DNA of 39,580 nucleotides from Candidatus Mcinerneyibacterium aminivorans. Its GTDB lineage: Bacteria; Macinerneyibacteriota; Macinerneyibacteria; Macinerneyibacteriales; Macinerneyibacteriaceae. How positions within the stretch are numbered: position 1 is the stretch's first letter; each line of letters opens with the position of its first letter. Where the stretch lies: contig VSIX01000054.1 of assembly GCA_008086245.1 (NCBI GenBank), positions 1-39,580 of the forward strand, read 5' to 3'. The notes below the pieces were generated by a model. The model ran no database searches. It saw nothing but the letters and a program-made list of their open reading frames with translations, and was not told the DNA's origin. Shown here one piece after another: positions 8,832 to 17,265 of the stretch. A program made the translations under genes and the position numbers.

Positions 8832-9489
8832 AATAACTCCCCTCTTAAATAGAATTTTAGATTGTACATTTATCGACACAATCTGTTAACAATGATTAGG
8901 TATTAAAATAATCAACAAAGTACAACCAACCCAATTTTAATAATTACATATTATCAGTAAAAACTTATAAGTCAAGAATTTTAGATAAACAAATACTTTT
9001 TTATTTTGGTATTATCAAAACATACAGGTGGAAAAATGTATATAATAATTGGGGAAAACTTAAATATCTTCAACAAATATTTTAAGTTAAAAATATTTTT
9101 TTAAAAAGGGACCATACTTCGATGATACTTTTTTATCGGTGGTAGGTTATGTTGTTTTGCTGTTTATTAGGTTTTCTGTAATTTGATGCTGCTTTCTGAA
9201 AAATAGTGCTGGTGTTTGTAAAAAAACATAATGAGTGATAGAGGTTTTGTTTAATTAATGTCATCGTAACGGGTGATAGAAAAATTAATCAAATTTAAAT
9301 TTTTAGCCCAGATCCAGGTGGAAAAGATAAAATTTAAAACCAAAATACAAACTATCCTAAAGTATAGGCTGTACAAAAAAAGTTAAGGATAAGTTAAAAT
9401 TAAATTAGTTTGAAGATAAAAACTTATCCTTTAGCTTGAGTATATAATAAAAAGTGCATATTCAATACCAGAACTTTGAGTGTTAAGGT
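8832..9489. other. long intergenic region
   Basis: About 660 bases with no convincing reading frame. The first 150 hold the transporter promoter. From 9100 to 9300 the composition shifts to G/T-rich on the plus strand, unlike flanking A/T-rich spacers. An 11-bp inverted repeat, AAGGATAAGTT (9385-9395) with AACTTATCCTT (9421-9431), lies just past the end of the next minus-strand gene and may be a weak terminator. No known RNA family recognised. Confidence 0.4.
8948..8975 (-). promoter_or_regulatory. promoter of the peptide transporter operon
   Basis: On the minus strand TTGACT (8975-8970) and TAATAT (8953-8948) are separated by 16 nt, a plausible sigma-A promoter about 115 nt before the binding-protein start. 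The leader contains a small inverted repeat, GATTGT/ACAATC (8860-8865 and 8878-8883), which could be an operator or hairpin. Confidence 0.45.
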
Positions 9490-9699
9490 TTAGTCCTCAT
9501 CTTCTTTTTTGGTATTTATCTTTAGAGGTATGTAAAGAGGACAAACTCCTGTGAAGCTCGTTAAAATAAAAATAATTGCTAATATTCCCAGAATTACGGC
9601 TGCAGTATTTGTTATTTGATTGAAAATTATTAATATGATTACAACTACCGCCAGAATAAATCTGATAATTTTATCGATTTTTCCCATATTTTTTCTCAT
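9490..9699 (-). CDS. small DUF2892-type inner membrane protein
   Basis: A 69-aa membrane protein. It starts MGKIDKIIRF-like after a short lead, then has two hydrophobic helices (about residues 13-31 and 33-48) and ends with GVCPLYIPLKINTKKE. This matches the DUF2892 / YgaP-like membrane domain, whose usual core is NxGxxDRxxR, two helices, then GxCPLYxxxG. The family is often attached to rhodanese or found near redox-stress genes; function is unknown. AAAGGAG lies 5 nt before ATG 9699. Neighbouring genes do not clarify its role. Confidence 0.8.
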   Translation of the reverse strand: MRKNMGKIDKIIRFILAVVVIILIIFNQITNTAAVILGILAIIFILTSFTGVCPLYIPLKINTKKEDED

Positions 9700-9927
9700 A
9701 AAAACTCCTTTATTTTACTAATTATATGAATAAATAATAATTTTTCAATACCGGTATAAGAAAGCAACAGTAATTCATAATTATTTACAGATGATTATCT
9801 CTTAATTACAGTTAAATTACAAAAAATGCTTGAAATATTCAGAATATAATAGATAATGATTTGTAATTTATTTTTAGTTTTGGTCAGTTTTAATTATTCT
9901 CTTGGGTTTAAGGGAGGGAGATAACTC

Positions 9928-10479
9928 CTATCCTTCAGAATCAATTATTCTTATATTTTCAACAGGAATATTATACTGTCTGTCGCTTTCATCTTCCTTA
10001 TTTAGATACCAGACATAATCAATTATTACTCTGTCTTTATATAACTCTTCTGTTGAAGAGATGATTCCCCTGTTCCACCTGGCTTCAGCAAGATTATTTT
10101 CAGAGCGGGTAAATAGGACTACCATCCCTTCTTCTAATTCATTTTTTTTAGCTGGATGGGATTCAACAATTACATTTTCAGTCCAGTGAGTATCTCCTTT
10201 GGCAACATCGAAATCTCCTACAAGTGAAACTACTTCATATTCTCCGTTGGTTTCTTCACCTGCTGAACTCAAAATATTTGCTGGATAATAGCGGGTTTCG
10301 CTAAAGCCTCCATCCTCCATGTAAAATGCAGCCAGAACTACACTTTCATCGAGATAATCGGTTGAAACAGATATTGGTTTTTCAGATTTTCTTTCTACGG
10401 TTGCGGTACATCCTGTTGCCACGGCAATAAAAAAAGCTGTTATTATAACAAGACCCTGTATAGTTTTTTTCTTTTCCAT
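9928..10479 (-). CDS. putative lipoprotein of unknown function
   Basis: 183-aa protein with a basic N terminus, hydrophobic stretch and lipobox VATGC (Cys24), so a lipid-anchored envelope protein. The rest is acidic and beta-rich. The last 70 residues, from EEGMVVLFTR through ARWNRGIISS to the YNIPVENIRII end, look like a small beta-barrel of SH3/Tudor type; that is inference from pattern, not a recognised family. AAAGGAG precedes ATG 10479. Its GC content looks slightly higher than its neighbours. It is separated from the DUF2892 gene by 228 nt and is probably transcribed alone. A TATAAT-like -10 on the minus strand sits at 10553-10548. Confidence 0.7.
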   Translation of the reverse strand: MEKKKTIQGLVIITAFFIAVATGCTATVERKSEKPISVSTDYLDESVVLAAFYMEDGGFSETRYYPANILSSAGEETNGEYEVVSLVGDFDVAKGDTHWTENVIVESHPAKKNELEEGMVVLFTRSENNLAEARWNRGIISSTEELYKDRVIIDYVWYLNKEDESDRQYNIPVENIRIIDSEG

Positions 10480-10653
10480 AAAAACTCCTTTCTAAAAATA
10501 ATTGTTTTTAATCATTTGTGTCTATAAACAAAATAAGTAATAAAACTATTATACTAATATATTAAAAAATTAAAAATTTCACAAGTTGCCAAAAAAATTT
10601 CAAAAGCTTCTTAAGATCTCAAAAATTTGATGGTCTGTTTTTTGTCATTACCC

Positions 10654-10682
10654 TTGACAATAGTTCGATACCGTATTAAATT
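10654..10682 (+). promoter_or_regulatory. promoter of the MarR/gshA operon
   Basis: A consensus TTGACA (10654-10659) is followed after 17 nt by TAAATT (10677-10682), 27 nt before the MarR start. The spacer carries an imperfect repeat (AATA at 10659-10662 and TATT at 10674-10677), a possible operator for autoregulation; the symmetry is too weak to assert. Confidence 0.5.
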
Positions 10683-10708
10683 TAATAAAAATAAGTAAGG
10701 GATGTATT

Positions 10709-11134
10709 ATGGATAAAGATATTTTTAATAAAATGAAAAATATAAGAAAAAAGGCAAATGATTATTTTTGCGAGCAAATGAAAAAAAATAATATTAAGAA
10801 AATTTGTTCATCACATGGATCCATTTTGATTGCATTGTACAGGGCTGAAAACTCCAGAATGCAGATGAATGAAATTGCAAAAACTATAAAGAGATCAAAA
10901 TCTACAGTGACCGAACTGGTAAATAAGCTTGTTAGACTGGATTATGTTAAAAAAGAGAAATGCAGCAGTGATTCCAGGATTACTTATATAAAATTGACCA
11001 AAAAGGGCCAAAAAATTAAAGATAAATATGAGAGAATATATAATAATTTACTTGAGAAAACATTTAAAGGCTTTTCTGATGATGAGATAAGATTTTTAAA
11101 AGGATTATTAAATAGATTAAACAATAATTTGTAA
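10709..11134 (+). CDS. MarR-family transcriptional regulator
   Basis: 141-aa winged-helix regulator. Residues about 45-100 form the DNA-binding domain: QMNEIAKTIKRSKSTVTELVNKLVRLDYV is the helix-turn-helix, followed by the wing CSSDSRITYIKLTKKGQ with the conserved D-S-R pattern. N- and C-terminal helices form the dimer interface. MarR proteins usually repress their own operon and release DNA on binding a ligand or on thiol oxidation. Cys20, Cys32 and Cys91 are present; a thiol-sensing mechanism would suit the operon but is inference. Located 46 nt before gshA on the same strand, so it probably controls the two ligase genes. Confidence 0.9.
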   Translation: MDKDIFNKMKNIRKKANDYFCEQMKKNNIKKICSSHGSILIALYRAENSRMQMNEIAKTIKRSKSTVTELVNKLVRLDYVKKEKCSSDSRITYIKLTKKGQKIKDKYERIYNNLLEKTFKGFSDDEIRFLKGLLNRLNNNL

Positions 11135-11180
11135 AAAATTTAAAATAATAGTTTGCAATCGAATTAAATTTGGAGGATTA

Positions 11181-12491
11181 ATGATTAAAAAGGAACAACT
11201 CGAACTTTTTATTGACTTTTTTAAGGAAAATATTACTAAAGAAGAAAATTTTAAAATTGGTGCAGAGTTCGAACACTTTCTTGTAAAAAAGGATAGCCTG
11301 AAAGCTCTCTCCTATTATGAGAAAAATGGTATTGAAGATATATTAAAAAGACTTGTTCAAAACGGATGGAAACCAAAATATGAAGATCAAAATCTAATAG
11401 GATGCACTAAATACGGATCAGAAATTTCGCTGGAACCGGGGGCGCAATTTGAATTGAGTGTAAAGCCCCAGGAAAGTATAATACTGCTTGAACAACTTTA
11501 TTTAGATATTATAGGTGAAATAATATCTATTTGTGACGATATTGATTGCTATCTGGTTCCCATGGGATATCATCCAAAAACAAAAATTGATGAAATTCCC
11601 TGGGTTCCCAAGAAAAGATACGATATTATGTCCGAATATCTGGGCAAACGGGGTAAGCTTGCCCACAACATGATGAAAGGCACATCTTCCTTACAGGTTG
11701 CTGTTGATTACAATTCCGAAGAGGATTTTGCAAATAAAATGAGAGTAGCCTATATACTGGGTCCCTTTTTAAGTTATCTGTTTGATAATTCTATATATTT
11801 TGAAGATGAAAAATATAATAAAAATATGTTACGAACACGTATCTGGAACAACTGCGATGATGATAGATGTGGAATAGTTCCCGGTGTTTTTGATGAGGAT
11901 TTCGGTTTCGAAAAATATGCAAGGTATGTATTGAATCAACCTCCTATTTTTTATATTGATAAAGAGGGAAATGAACATCCTTTTAATAAACCCCTTTATA
12001 AAGTTTTAAAATCCACCTGGAACAAAAAACAGATAAAACATTCTTTGTCTATGTGTTTTCCGCATGTAAGGGCAAGGGAATTTATTGAGATCAGAATGGC
12101 GGATGCTCTATATTATCCTTTAAATATGGCATACATTACATTGATCAATAACATATTTTATAATGAGAAGATGATAGATTATATTCTGAACAAATTTGCC
12201 GGAATTGATTTTAACACCCTGAAAAAATTAGAAAAAAGAATAATTAAAAAGGGTAAAAAGGCTGAATATAAAGGTGAAAATATTTATAATATTTTAGTAG
12301 ATATCTATGATAGGGCTTTGAGGGGTTCAAAGAAAGATGAGAAAAGGTGTCTATCTCAAATAAAAGAGTTAATTGAACTTAGAACTAATCCCAAAAAGAA
12401 ATTTAAGAACTGTTGTGATTCAAAAAGAAAAATTGTTAAATATCAATCATTAAATAATTATCAGAGGTGTCAGAAATGCATAAATCAGTAA
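11181..12491 (+). CDS. gshA: glutamate-cysteine ligase (GCS2/plant type)
   Basis: ATP-dependent ligase joining the gamma-carboxyl of glutamate to cysteine, first step of glutathione-type thiol synthesis. Marks of the GCS2 (plant/alphaproteobacterial) class: the N-terminal IGAEFEHFLV (Glu29, Glu31), SLEPGAQFELS, the GTSSLQVAVDY strand and a late IEIRMAD. 436 aa, typical. GGAGG lies 5 nt before ATG 11181. Oddity: the last about 30 residues contain a CC pair and a CxxC pair, which may be a small metal- or redox-active tail and overlap the next gene by 16 nt. Related GCS2 enzymes act on other amines, for example EgtA, so cysteine as substrate is likely but not certain. Confidence 0.85.
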   Translation: MIKKEQLELFIDFFKENITKEENFKIGAEFEHFLVKKDSLKALSYYEKNGIEDILKRLVQNGWKPKYEDQNLIGCTKYGSEISLEPGAQFELSVKPQESIILLEQLYLDIIGEIISICDDIDCYLVPMGYHPKTKIDEIPWVPKKRYDIMSEYLGKRGKLAHNMMKGTSSLQVAVDYNSEEDFANKMRVAYILGPFLSYLFDNSIYFEDEKYNKNMLRTRIWNNCDDDRCGIVPGVFDEDFGFEKYARYVLNQPPIFYIDKEGNEHPFNKPLYKVLKSTWNKKQIKHSLSMCFPHVRAREFIEIRMADALYYPLNMAYITLINNIFYNEKMIDYILNKFAGIDFNTLKKLEKRIIKKGKKAEYKGENIYNILVDIYDRALRGSKKDEKRCLSQIKELIELRTNPKKKFKNCCDSKRKIVKYQSLNNYQRCQKCINQ

Positions 12492-13801
12492 AAATAGATA
12501 AATATTTTAAAGATATTATTAAAAATGAAGAAGATAAATATATTGAAGACTACAAAAAGGTTTATGAAAAAATGCAGAAATCCAATGCGATTTATAAGGG
12601 CAATATAATTGAATTTTTATATAACCCCATGTTTTTTGATAAAAATGATATTAAACTGTTTGAGAATAAATTAGAAATTCTTTTTGGTATAATAAATAAA
12701 GTAGTAAAAAGGTATCTCAATGATTTAGAATTTAGAAACTATTTTAATTTTTCAAAAAAGATGGAAGAATTAATACTTATAGATCCGGGCTATTCCACTC
12801 CCGTGCCTATTGGTAGATTTGATATATTCTATGATTATAATGAGGATTTTAAGTTTTGTGAATTGAACGGAGATGGTTCCTCAGCAATGAACGAGGCAAA
12901 TACGGTAGAAGAAATTATGTATGACTCTGATATTATAAAAAAATTAAGAGAAAATTTTGATTTATACTACACCGAATTGTTTGACAGCTGGGTTGTAGAA
13001 ATTTTAAGGATTTATAATCAATTTGAATCGGCTAAAACAAAACCCAATGTAGCAATCATAGACTTTGAAAATTTGGGAACTCCCTATGAATTTCTTGAGT
13101 TTAAAAAATCTTTTGAGAAAAGTGGTTTGAAAACAATTATTGCGGATCCCAGAAATCTTGAATATAAAAATGGCAATTTGTGGCATGAAAATTTTAGAAT
13201 AGACCTTGCATATAGAAGAGCAGTAAATCAGGAAATGGAGAAACGAATTGAGGAGGTTGAAGATTTTATAGAAGCCTACCGGGATAAAGCATTTTGTATG
13301 GTAGGGCCTTTCAGATCCCAAATAATACACAACAAGATATTTTTTGAAATACTTACTAATGAAATGAAAACAGGGTTTCTATCCAAATCTGAAAGAGATT
13401 TTATAGAAAAGCATATTCCCGAAACATATATCCTTAAAGAGAATACAGAGATGATAAATAAAATAATGCAGAACAAAGATAACTATGTATTAAAACCGAT
13501 GGATTTATATGCAGCAAAAGGGGTATATATCGGAAGGGATTACGGCAGAAAGGATTGGGAAGAAAAAATTAATAAAGCCCTGAACTCCGGCGATTATTTA
13601 GTTCAAAAGTTTTGCATTCCCGGAAGAAAAGATGCTTTGAGGTATAAAGGGGGAAAATTTCAAAAAGAGTTATTTAAAACAACTCTGGGGTTGTTCGTTT
13701 ACAATGAAAATTTTACCGGGCTGTATTCCAGGCTTGGGAAGAAAAATATAATAGCAAGCAGGGGAGAGTCAATAGTTGCCCCCAATTTTGTTGTTAAGTA
13801 G
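12476..13801 (+). CDS. glutathionylspermidine-synthase-like ATP-grasp ligase
   Basis: About 441 aa, resembling the circularly permuted ATP-grasp (GSP_synth) family of amide-forming ligases. Supporting segments are FKFCELNGDGSSAMNEAN (about residues 125-142), DLAYRRAVNQE, the MVGPFRSQI loop, VLKPMDLYAAKGVYIG with the conserved lysine for ATP, and DYLVQKFCIP. Such enzymes join a peptide carboxylate to an amine. ATG 12476 is chosen, with AGAGG 8 nt upstream; an in-frame GTG 12467 lies on that site. It overlaps gshA by 16 nt, so the two are co-translated. The natural reading is that it extends gamma-glutamylcysteine with glycine, a polyamine or another amine. No classical gshB is present here. 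Confidence 0.72.
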   Translation: MHKSVKIDKYFKDIIKNEEDKYIEDYKKVYEKMQKSNAIYKGNIIEFLYNPMFFDKNDIKLFENKLEILFGIINKVVKRYLNDLEFRNYFNFSKKMEELILIDPGYSTPVPIGRFDIFYDYNEDFKFCELNGDGSSAMNEANTVEEIMYDSDIIKKLRENFDLYYTELFDSWVVEILRIYNQFESAKTKPNVAIIDFENLGTPYEFLEFKKSFEKSGLKTIIADPRNLEYKNGNLWHENFRIDLAYRRAVNQEMEKRIEEVEDFIEAYRDKAFCMVGPFRSQIIHNKIFFEILTNEMKTGFLSKSERDFIEKHIPETYILKENTEMINKIMQNKDNYVLKPMDLYAAKGVYIGRDYGRKDWEEKINKALNSGDYLVQKFCIPGRKDALRYKGGKFQKELFKTTLGLFVYNENFTGLYSRLGKKNIIASRGESIVAPNFVVK

Positions 13802-13856
13802 AAAAAATAATTCTAAGGTGGTTTGCAGCATAGTTTAAATTTGAACAAATAGATAA

Positions 13857-15677
13857 TTAATTGCCCGAGTTATAGAACCATTCATTTGAAAACTCAATAA
13901 AATTATTAATTATATTATTTAATTCTTCTGATTTTTTACCCGATAAAGATTTAAATTTTTGTTTGCTTTTTATGAAGATTCCTTTTTCTTTCATATAGAT
14001 CAAGTTTTTTTTCAAATAGAAACCATCTAAATTGTTAAGAACAATAAACTTATTTTTGGTAAAAATATTTTCCCCAAGCCAGTATTTGCTTTTTTTTATA
14101 TTTAGTATATCTGTTAGAGTTGGGGCTAAATCAATGTGTTCGGCGTAAGAGTTCATTTTTCTAGAGAAGTTTTTTCGTGGAAAAAGTATGAACAAAGGAG
14201 TATTTTCAATGTTTCCGGGATAGTGGTTTCTTGGGTCGAAGAGTTCGTTGGTTTCTATTTCCGGTGAATGATCTCCAAAAATAAAAAATATTGAATTATT
14301 GTACAATCCCATATTTTTCATTTTATCCATAAATTTTCTTACTGCCAAATCAGTTTCATAAATTGAATTAAAATAGTGTAATGAATCCAAAACTGAATCT
14401 TTGTTTTCATATTTAGCAGCAATATCATTTAACTCTTTTTCATCCAGAAGATTAAACGAATGATTTCTGAAGGGACCGTGTGCCTGCATGGTAATTATAT
14501 AAAAGAAGTTTTTTTCATTATTTGAAAGTTCTTTTTTTAGATAAGGTATAGATTGATTCAGGAATGCACTATCCTTTGCAAACCATCCGCGGCCTTTATT
14601 TTCATAATCAAGATAATGATAATATTTGTTAAACCCCAAATAGTTAAAAGCCTGTTCCCGATTAAAAAATGATCCCCTTACAGGATGGAATCCTACCGTA
14701 TTAAAATTGCTGTGGTTTAGGACATTAACCAGAGATTTTACATGAAGCAGTGAAAAATTATATGAAAGTTGATTGCTGTTAGGAAGTATGCTTGTTAAAA
14801 CAGAAAAATCTGCATCGGCAGATCCCACAATATGATTGGCAAAAAAATTTGGGAAATAAATTGATTCTTTGGCCAGTTTATTGAAGAACGGCACGATTTC
14901 TTTATTGTTTATTTTTCTATTAATAACTGATTCAGCCAGTGATTCAACCTGAATAAAGAAAACATTTTTTATTTTTGTATTATTTTTGAATTTTAATATT
15001 TTATTTTTATTTTTTCTTGAATTTATAATATCCAGATCGGGGGTTCCGTAATCAACATTGCTGACTTTCATATAGTCATAAATCAAATAAAAAGGAAGTC
15101 CTGCATTAACAACTATTCTCGTTTTTGCCTGGTGGTATTTATCATCCAGAGAGCGCGCAGGATCGAAGATGTTTCTTACCGGCTGTACAAATAAAAGTAG
15201 TATAATTAGCAGATATATTTTCCAGTTTATTTTTCGCTTTTGTTCAGCATGTTTTGCAATTTTTAAAGAAATATATATAAATCCCAGAAAGAGAAAAAGA
15301 AATAAAAATAGAATAGGACCATAGACACCAATGACATGTATTATGCTGCCCAAATTAATACTTTGAATCAATTCGATAAAGAGGGGAATGTTTAAAATTG
15401 TTTCAAAATATTCATAGTAGTAATGAGAGGCCAATATAAAAACAATTATCAAAAGAAAAGGAGGTATTATATATTTAAGAGTGAATTTAGATTTGTATAA
15501 ATATGAAAATATTAAAAAAAGGCTTAATCCGAGGGGATAAACAGCCAGATCAAACCAATCTCCCCCCTTGTCTATATCTATTATCTCCAGTAAATAAAAA
15601 TAGTGGAGTAGGGAGTGGATGATGGATAAGAATACGGTATATATAAAACCTATTTTGTACCATTTTTTTGAAGTCAT
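13857..15677 (-). CDS. LtaS/MdoB-type phosphoglycerol transferase (sulfatase fold)
   Basis: 606-aa inner-membrane enzyme: about five transmembrane helices in the first 190 residues, then an extracellular alkaline-phosphatase-superfamily domain. LTA synthase relatives transfer glycerol-phosphate from phosphatidylglycerol to envelope polymers or glycans. Visible: FIQVESLAES (first metal-binding Glu), the nucleophile region VGSADADFSVLTSILP, QAHGPF, and FGDHSPEIETN with the metal-binding Asp-His. In LtaS the nucleophile is Thr in GKTSDAEF; alignment places Ser286 there, chemically able to substitute. AAAGGA precedes ATG 15677. It stands alone, convergent with the ATP-grasp gene. Product (lipoteichoic acid, periplasmic glucan or other) unknown. 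Confidence 0.85.
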   Translation of the reverse strand: MTSKKWYKIGFIYTVFLSIIHSLLHYFYLLEIIDIDKGGDWFDLAVYPLGLSLFLIFSYLYKSKFTLKYIIPPFLLIIVFILASHYYYEYFETILNIPLFIELIQSINLGSIIHVIGVYGPILFLFLFLFLGFIYISLKIAKHAEQKRKINWKIYLLIILLLFVQPVRNIFDPARSLDDKYHQAKTRIVVNAGLPFYLIYDYMKVSNVDYGTPDLDIINSRKNKNKILKFKNNTKIKNVFFIQVESLAESVINRKINNKEIVPFFNKLAKESIYFPNFFANHIVGSADADFSVLTSILPNSNQLSYNFSLLHVKSLVNVLNHSNFNTVGFHPVRGSFFNREQAFNYLGFNKYYHYLDYENKGRGWFAKDSAFLNQSIPYLKKELSNNEKNFFYIITMQAHGPFRNHSFNLLDEKELNDIAAKYENKDSVLDSLHYFNSIYETDLAVRKFMDKMKNMGLYNNSIFFIFGDHSPEIETNELFDPRNHYPGNIENTPLFILFPRKNFSRKMNSYAEHIDLAPTLTDILNIKKSKYWLGENIFTKNKFIVLNNLDGFYLKKNLIYMKEKGIFIKSKQKFKSLSGKKSEELNNIINNFIEFSNEWFYNSGN

Positions 15678-15754
15678 ATTTCCTTTTAGTTGCCCTTCAT
15701 TAAAATAAAAGATTTGTGGGTACTAGTCAATATCTTATTTATAATGTATATGTT

Positions 15755-15768
15755 TTGACTGTAGTCAA
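15755..15768. promoter_or_regulatory. palindrome upstream of the phosphoglycerol transferase gene
   Basis: TTGACT-GT-AGTCAA is a perfect palindrome with 6-bp arms, about 80 nt before the start codon. On the minus strand its left half reads as a -35 box (TTGACT), with TATAAA 19 nt downstream. A further AGTCAA occurs at 15725-15730. It may be an operator overlapping the promoter. Confidence 0.4.
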
Positions 15769-15881
15769 GATTTAATAAAGATTTAAAAAATTTTAAAATA
15801 AATAAAGTTTTCAACATTAATATCGACATATTAGTCTAAGAAAATTGTTAAAATTAGGATATTAAATAGAAAATAAATTAA

Positions 15882-16895
15882 TTACTTCGAATTATCAACA
15901 TCATCAACTTTTTTTTCATTTTTAGGATATAATTTTTCCCGGCATTCGGGACATAGTCCATGAGAAAAATCAGCAAAAGAGTGCTCGGAGATATATTTTT
16001 CGACTCTTTCCCAGTATCCCTTGTTATTTCTAATTTTATTGCAATTAGAGCATATTGGAATTATTCCTTCTAATTTCTTAATTTCTTTTAACTTCTTTTC
16101 CAATTCCTTATTTTTTTTATCTAAATTTTTAAATAGAAGTTTATAAGGTTTGTTTAAGTTTATTTTAATTAGAGAAATATAAATTAGAATGAAAGATAGT
16201 AGTTTGAAAATGTGACCTACAAAATTAGAAAACCCATAAACATCAATATAAAAAGTAAAGGAGACCTCAGATATTATAGTAAAAATTACTGAAAGAATTA
16301 ACAATTTGAAAATATTTTTATCAAAGTAATTTTTTTTCTTTACTAAGCAAGCTATAACTCCTATAAGAATAAAACTAATTATATATTCACTGATTATCTT
16401 GAATTGAGTTAATCCCTGATTTTCTATAAAACAATCTGGAAATATTGAATAAATTAAAATACTAATAAAAACACCTGAGGTAATGATGGAAAGTCCCAGT
16501 ATATAATTTTTATATTTAATATTTTTATTGATTATGAATAATGCAAACAAAAGAGAAAAGCTTTCGATATAACGTGCACTTATCCAGAATTGTGTTGGAG
16601 TGTTAGCTCCCAAATTTTCAAATATTCCCATTCCTTTATAAGTTATTGTGTGAAATAAATCTAATAAGCCAATAAATAGGAAAGCTGTTCCCAGATACAT
16701 AAGATATTTATTTTTTGCAAATACATAAGTATTATAGGCAATTATAAACATAGAAAAAGCAATGATTATACTAAATAGCTCTATTAATATGTGAAAAAGA
16801 AGATAGTTATATTGGCTTATTAAAAACGAAATAATTATTAAAATTGAAGATAAAATTAATAGAAACAGGGTTTTTTTCGTATCTAGTTTAATCAT
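15882..16895 (-). CDS. MASE3 membrane sensor with Cys-rich tail, no output domain
   Basis: 337 aa. Residues about 1-235 are a MASE3 membrane sensor domain with about eight helices; the conserved GLLDLFHTITYKGMGIF and the later WISARYIESFS are characteristic. A coiled coil (about 240-270) leads to a tail with IPICSNCNKIRNNKGYW and FSHGLCPECREKLYP, that is two CxxC pairs. This tail is common at the end of PAS, response-regulator and histidine-kinase proteins and probably binds metal. Here kinase, GGDEF and PAS domains are all absent, so the sensor joins the tail directly. AAAGG precedes ATG 16895. No neighbour supplies an obvious partner. Confidence 0.8.
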   Translation of the reverse strand: MIKLDTKKTLFLLILSSILIIISFLISQYNYLLFHILIELFSIIIAFSMFIIAYNTYVFAKNKYLMYLGTAFLFIGLLDLFHTITYKGMGIFENLGANTPTQFWISARYIESFSLLFALFIINKNIKYKNYILGLSIITSGVFISILIYSIFPDCFIENQGLTQFKIISEYIISFILIGVIACLVKKKNYFDKNIFKLLILSVIFTIISEVSFTFYIDVYGFSNFVGHIFKLLSFILIYISLIKINLNKPYKLLFKNLDKKNKELEKKLKEIKKLEGIIPICSNCNKIRNNKGYWERVEKYISEHSFADFSHGLCPECREKLYPKNEKKVDDVDNSK

Positions 16896-17265
16896 ATACC
16901 TTTAATATATATATTATTTTGAAAAATAAAAGGGGAAAATATAAATTAATAGAACAAAGCATAAATTTGATTTGAATTATTTATAATCAATAATAGACGA
17001 TAATGATTAAAAAGGCATTATGCAAAATTAAGGTCACTTTAATATATTGTTTATTTATATATTTTTTATTTCTTTACTAACTAAATTGAATACAAATTTC
17101 AAATTACCAAGCAAAGATAATAGAAAACAGAATTCAGATAACAGAGAGCAGAATTAAGAAAGAGGCTTGACAACAATATTCCAATATAGTAATATAGTCA
17201 TAGAAAAAAGAAATATAAATATTACACTGCTCAAATAATTGATTAAATTGAAAAAGGAGTCAATG
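16896..17265. other. divergent intergenic region
   Basis: About 370 bases between the MASE3 gene and the ArsR operon. It holds the arsR promoter near its right end and, at 17125-17155, a C/A/G-biased stretch with two CAGAATT units that resembles segments near 30.9 and 31.06 kb. Nothing else recognised. Confidence 0.4.
17167..17195 (+). promoter_or_regulatory. arsR promoter with candidate operator
   Basis: TTGACA (17167-17172) is followed after 17 nt by TAATAT (17190-17195). The spacer contains the palindrome ATATT-CC-AATAT (17176-17187) and an adjoining AATATAGT direct repeat. ArsR-family operators are AT-rich imperfect palindromes placed over the promoter, so autorepression is likely. Confidence 0.55.
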
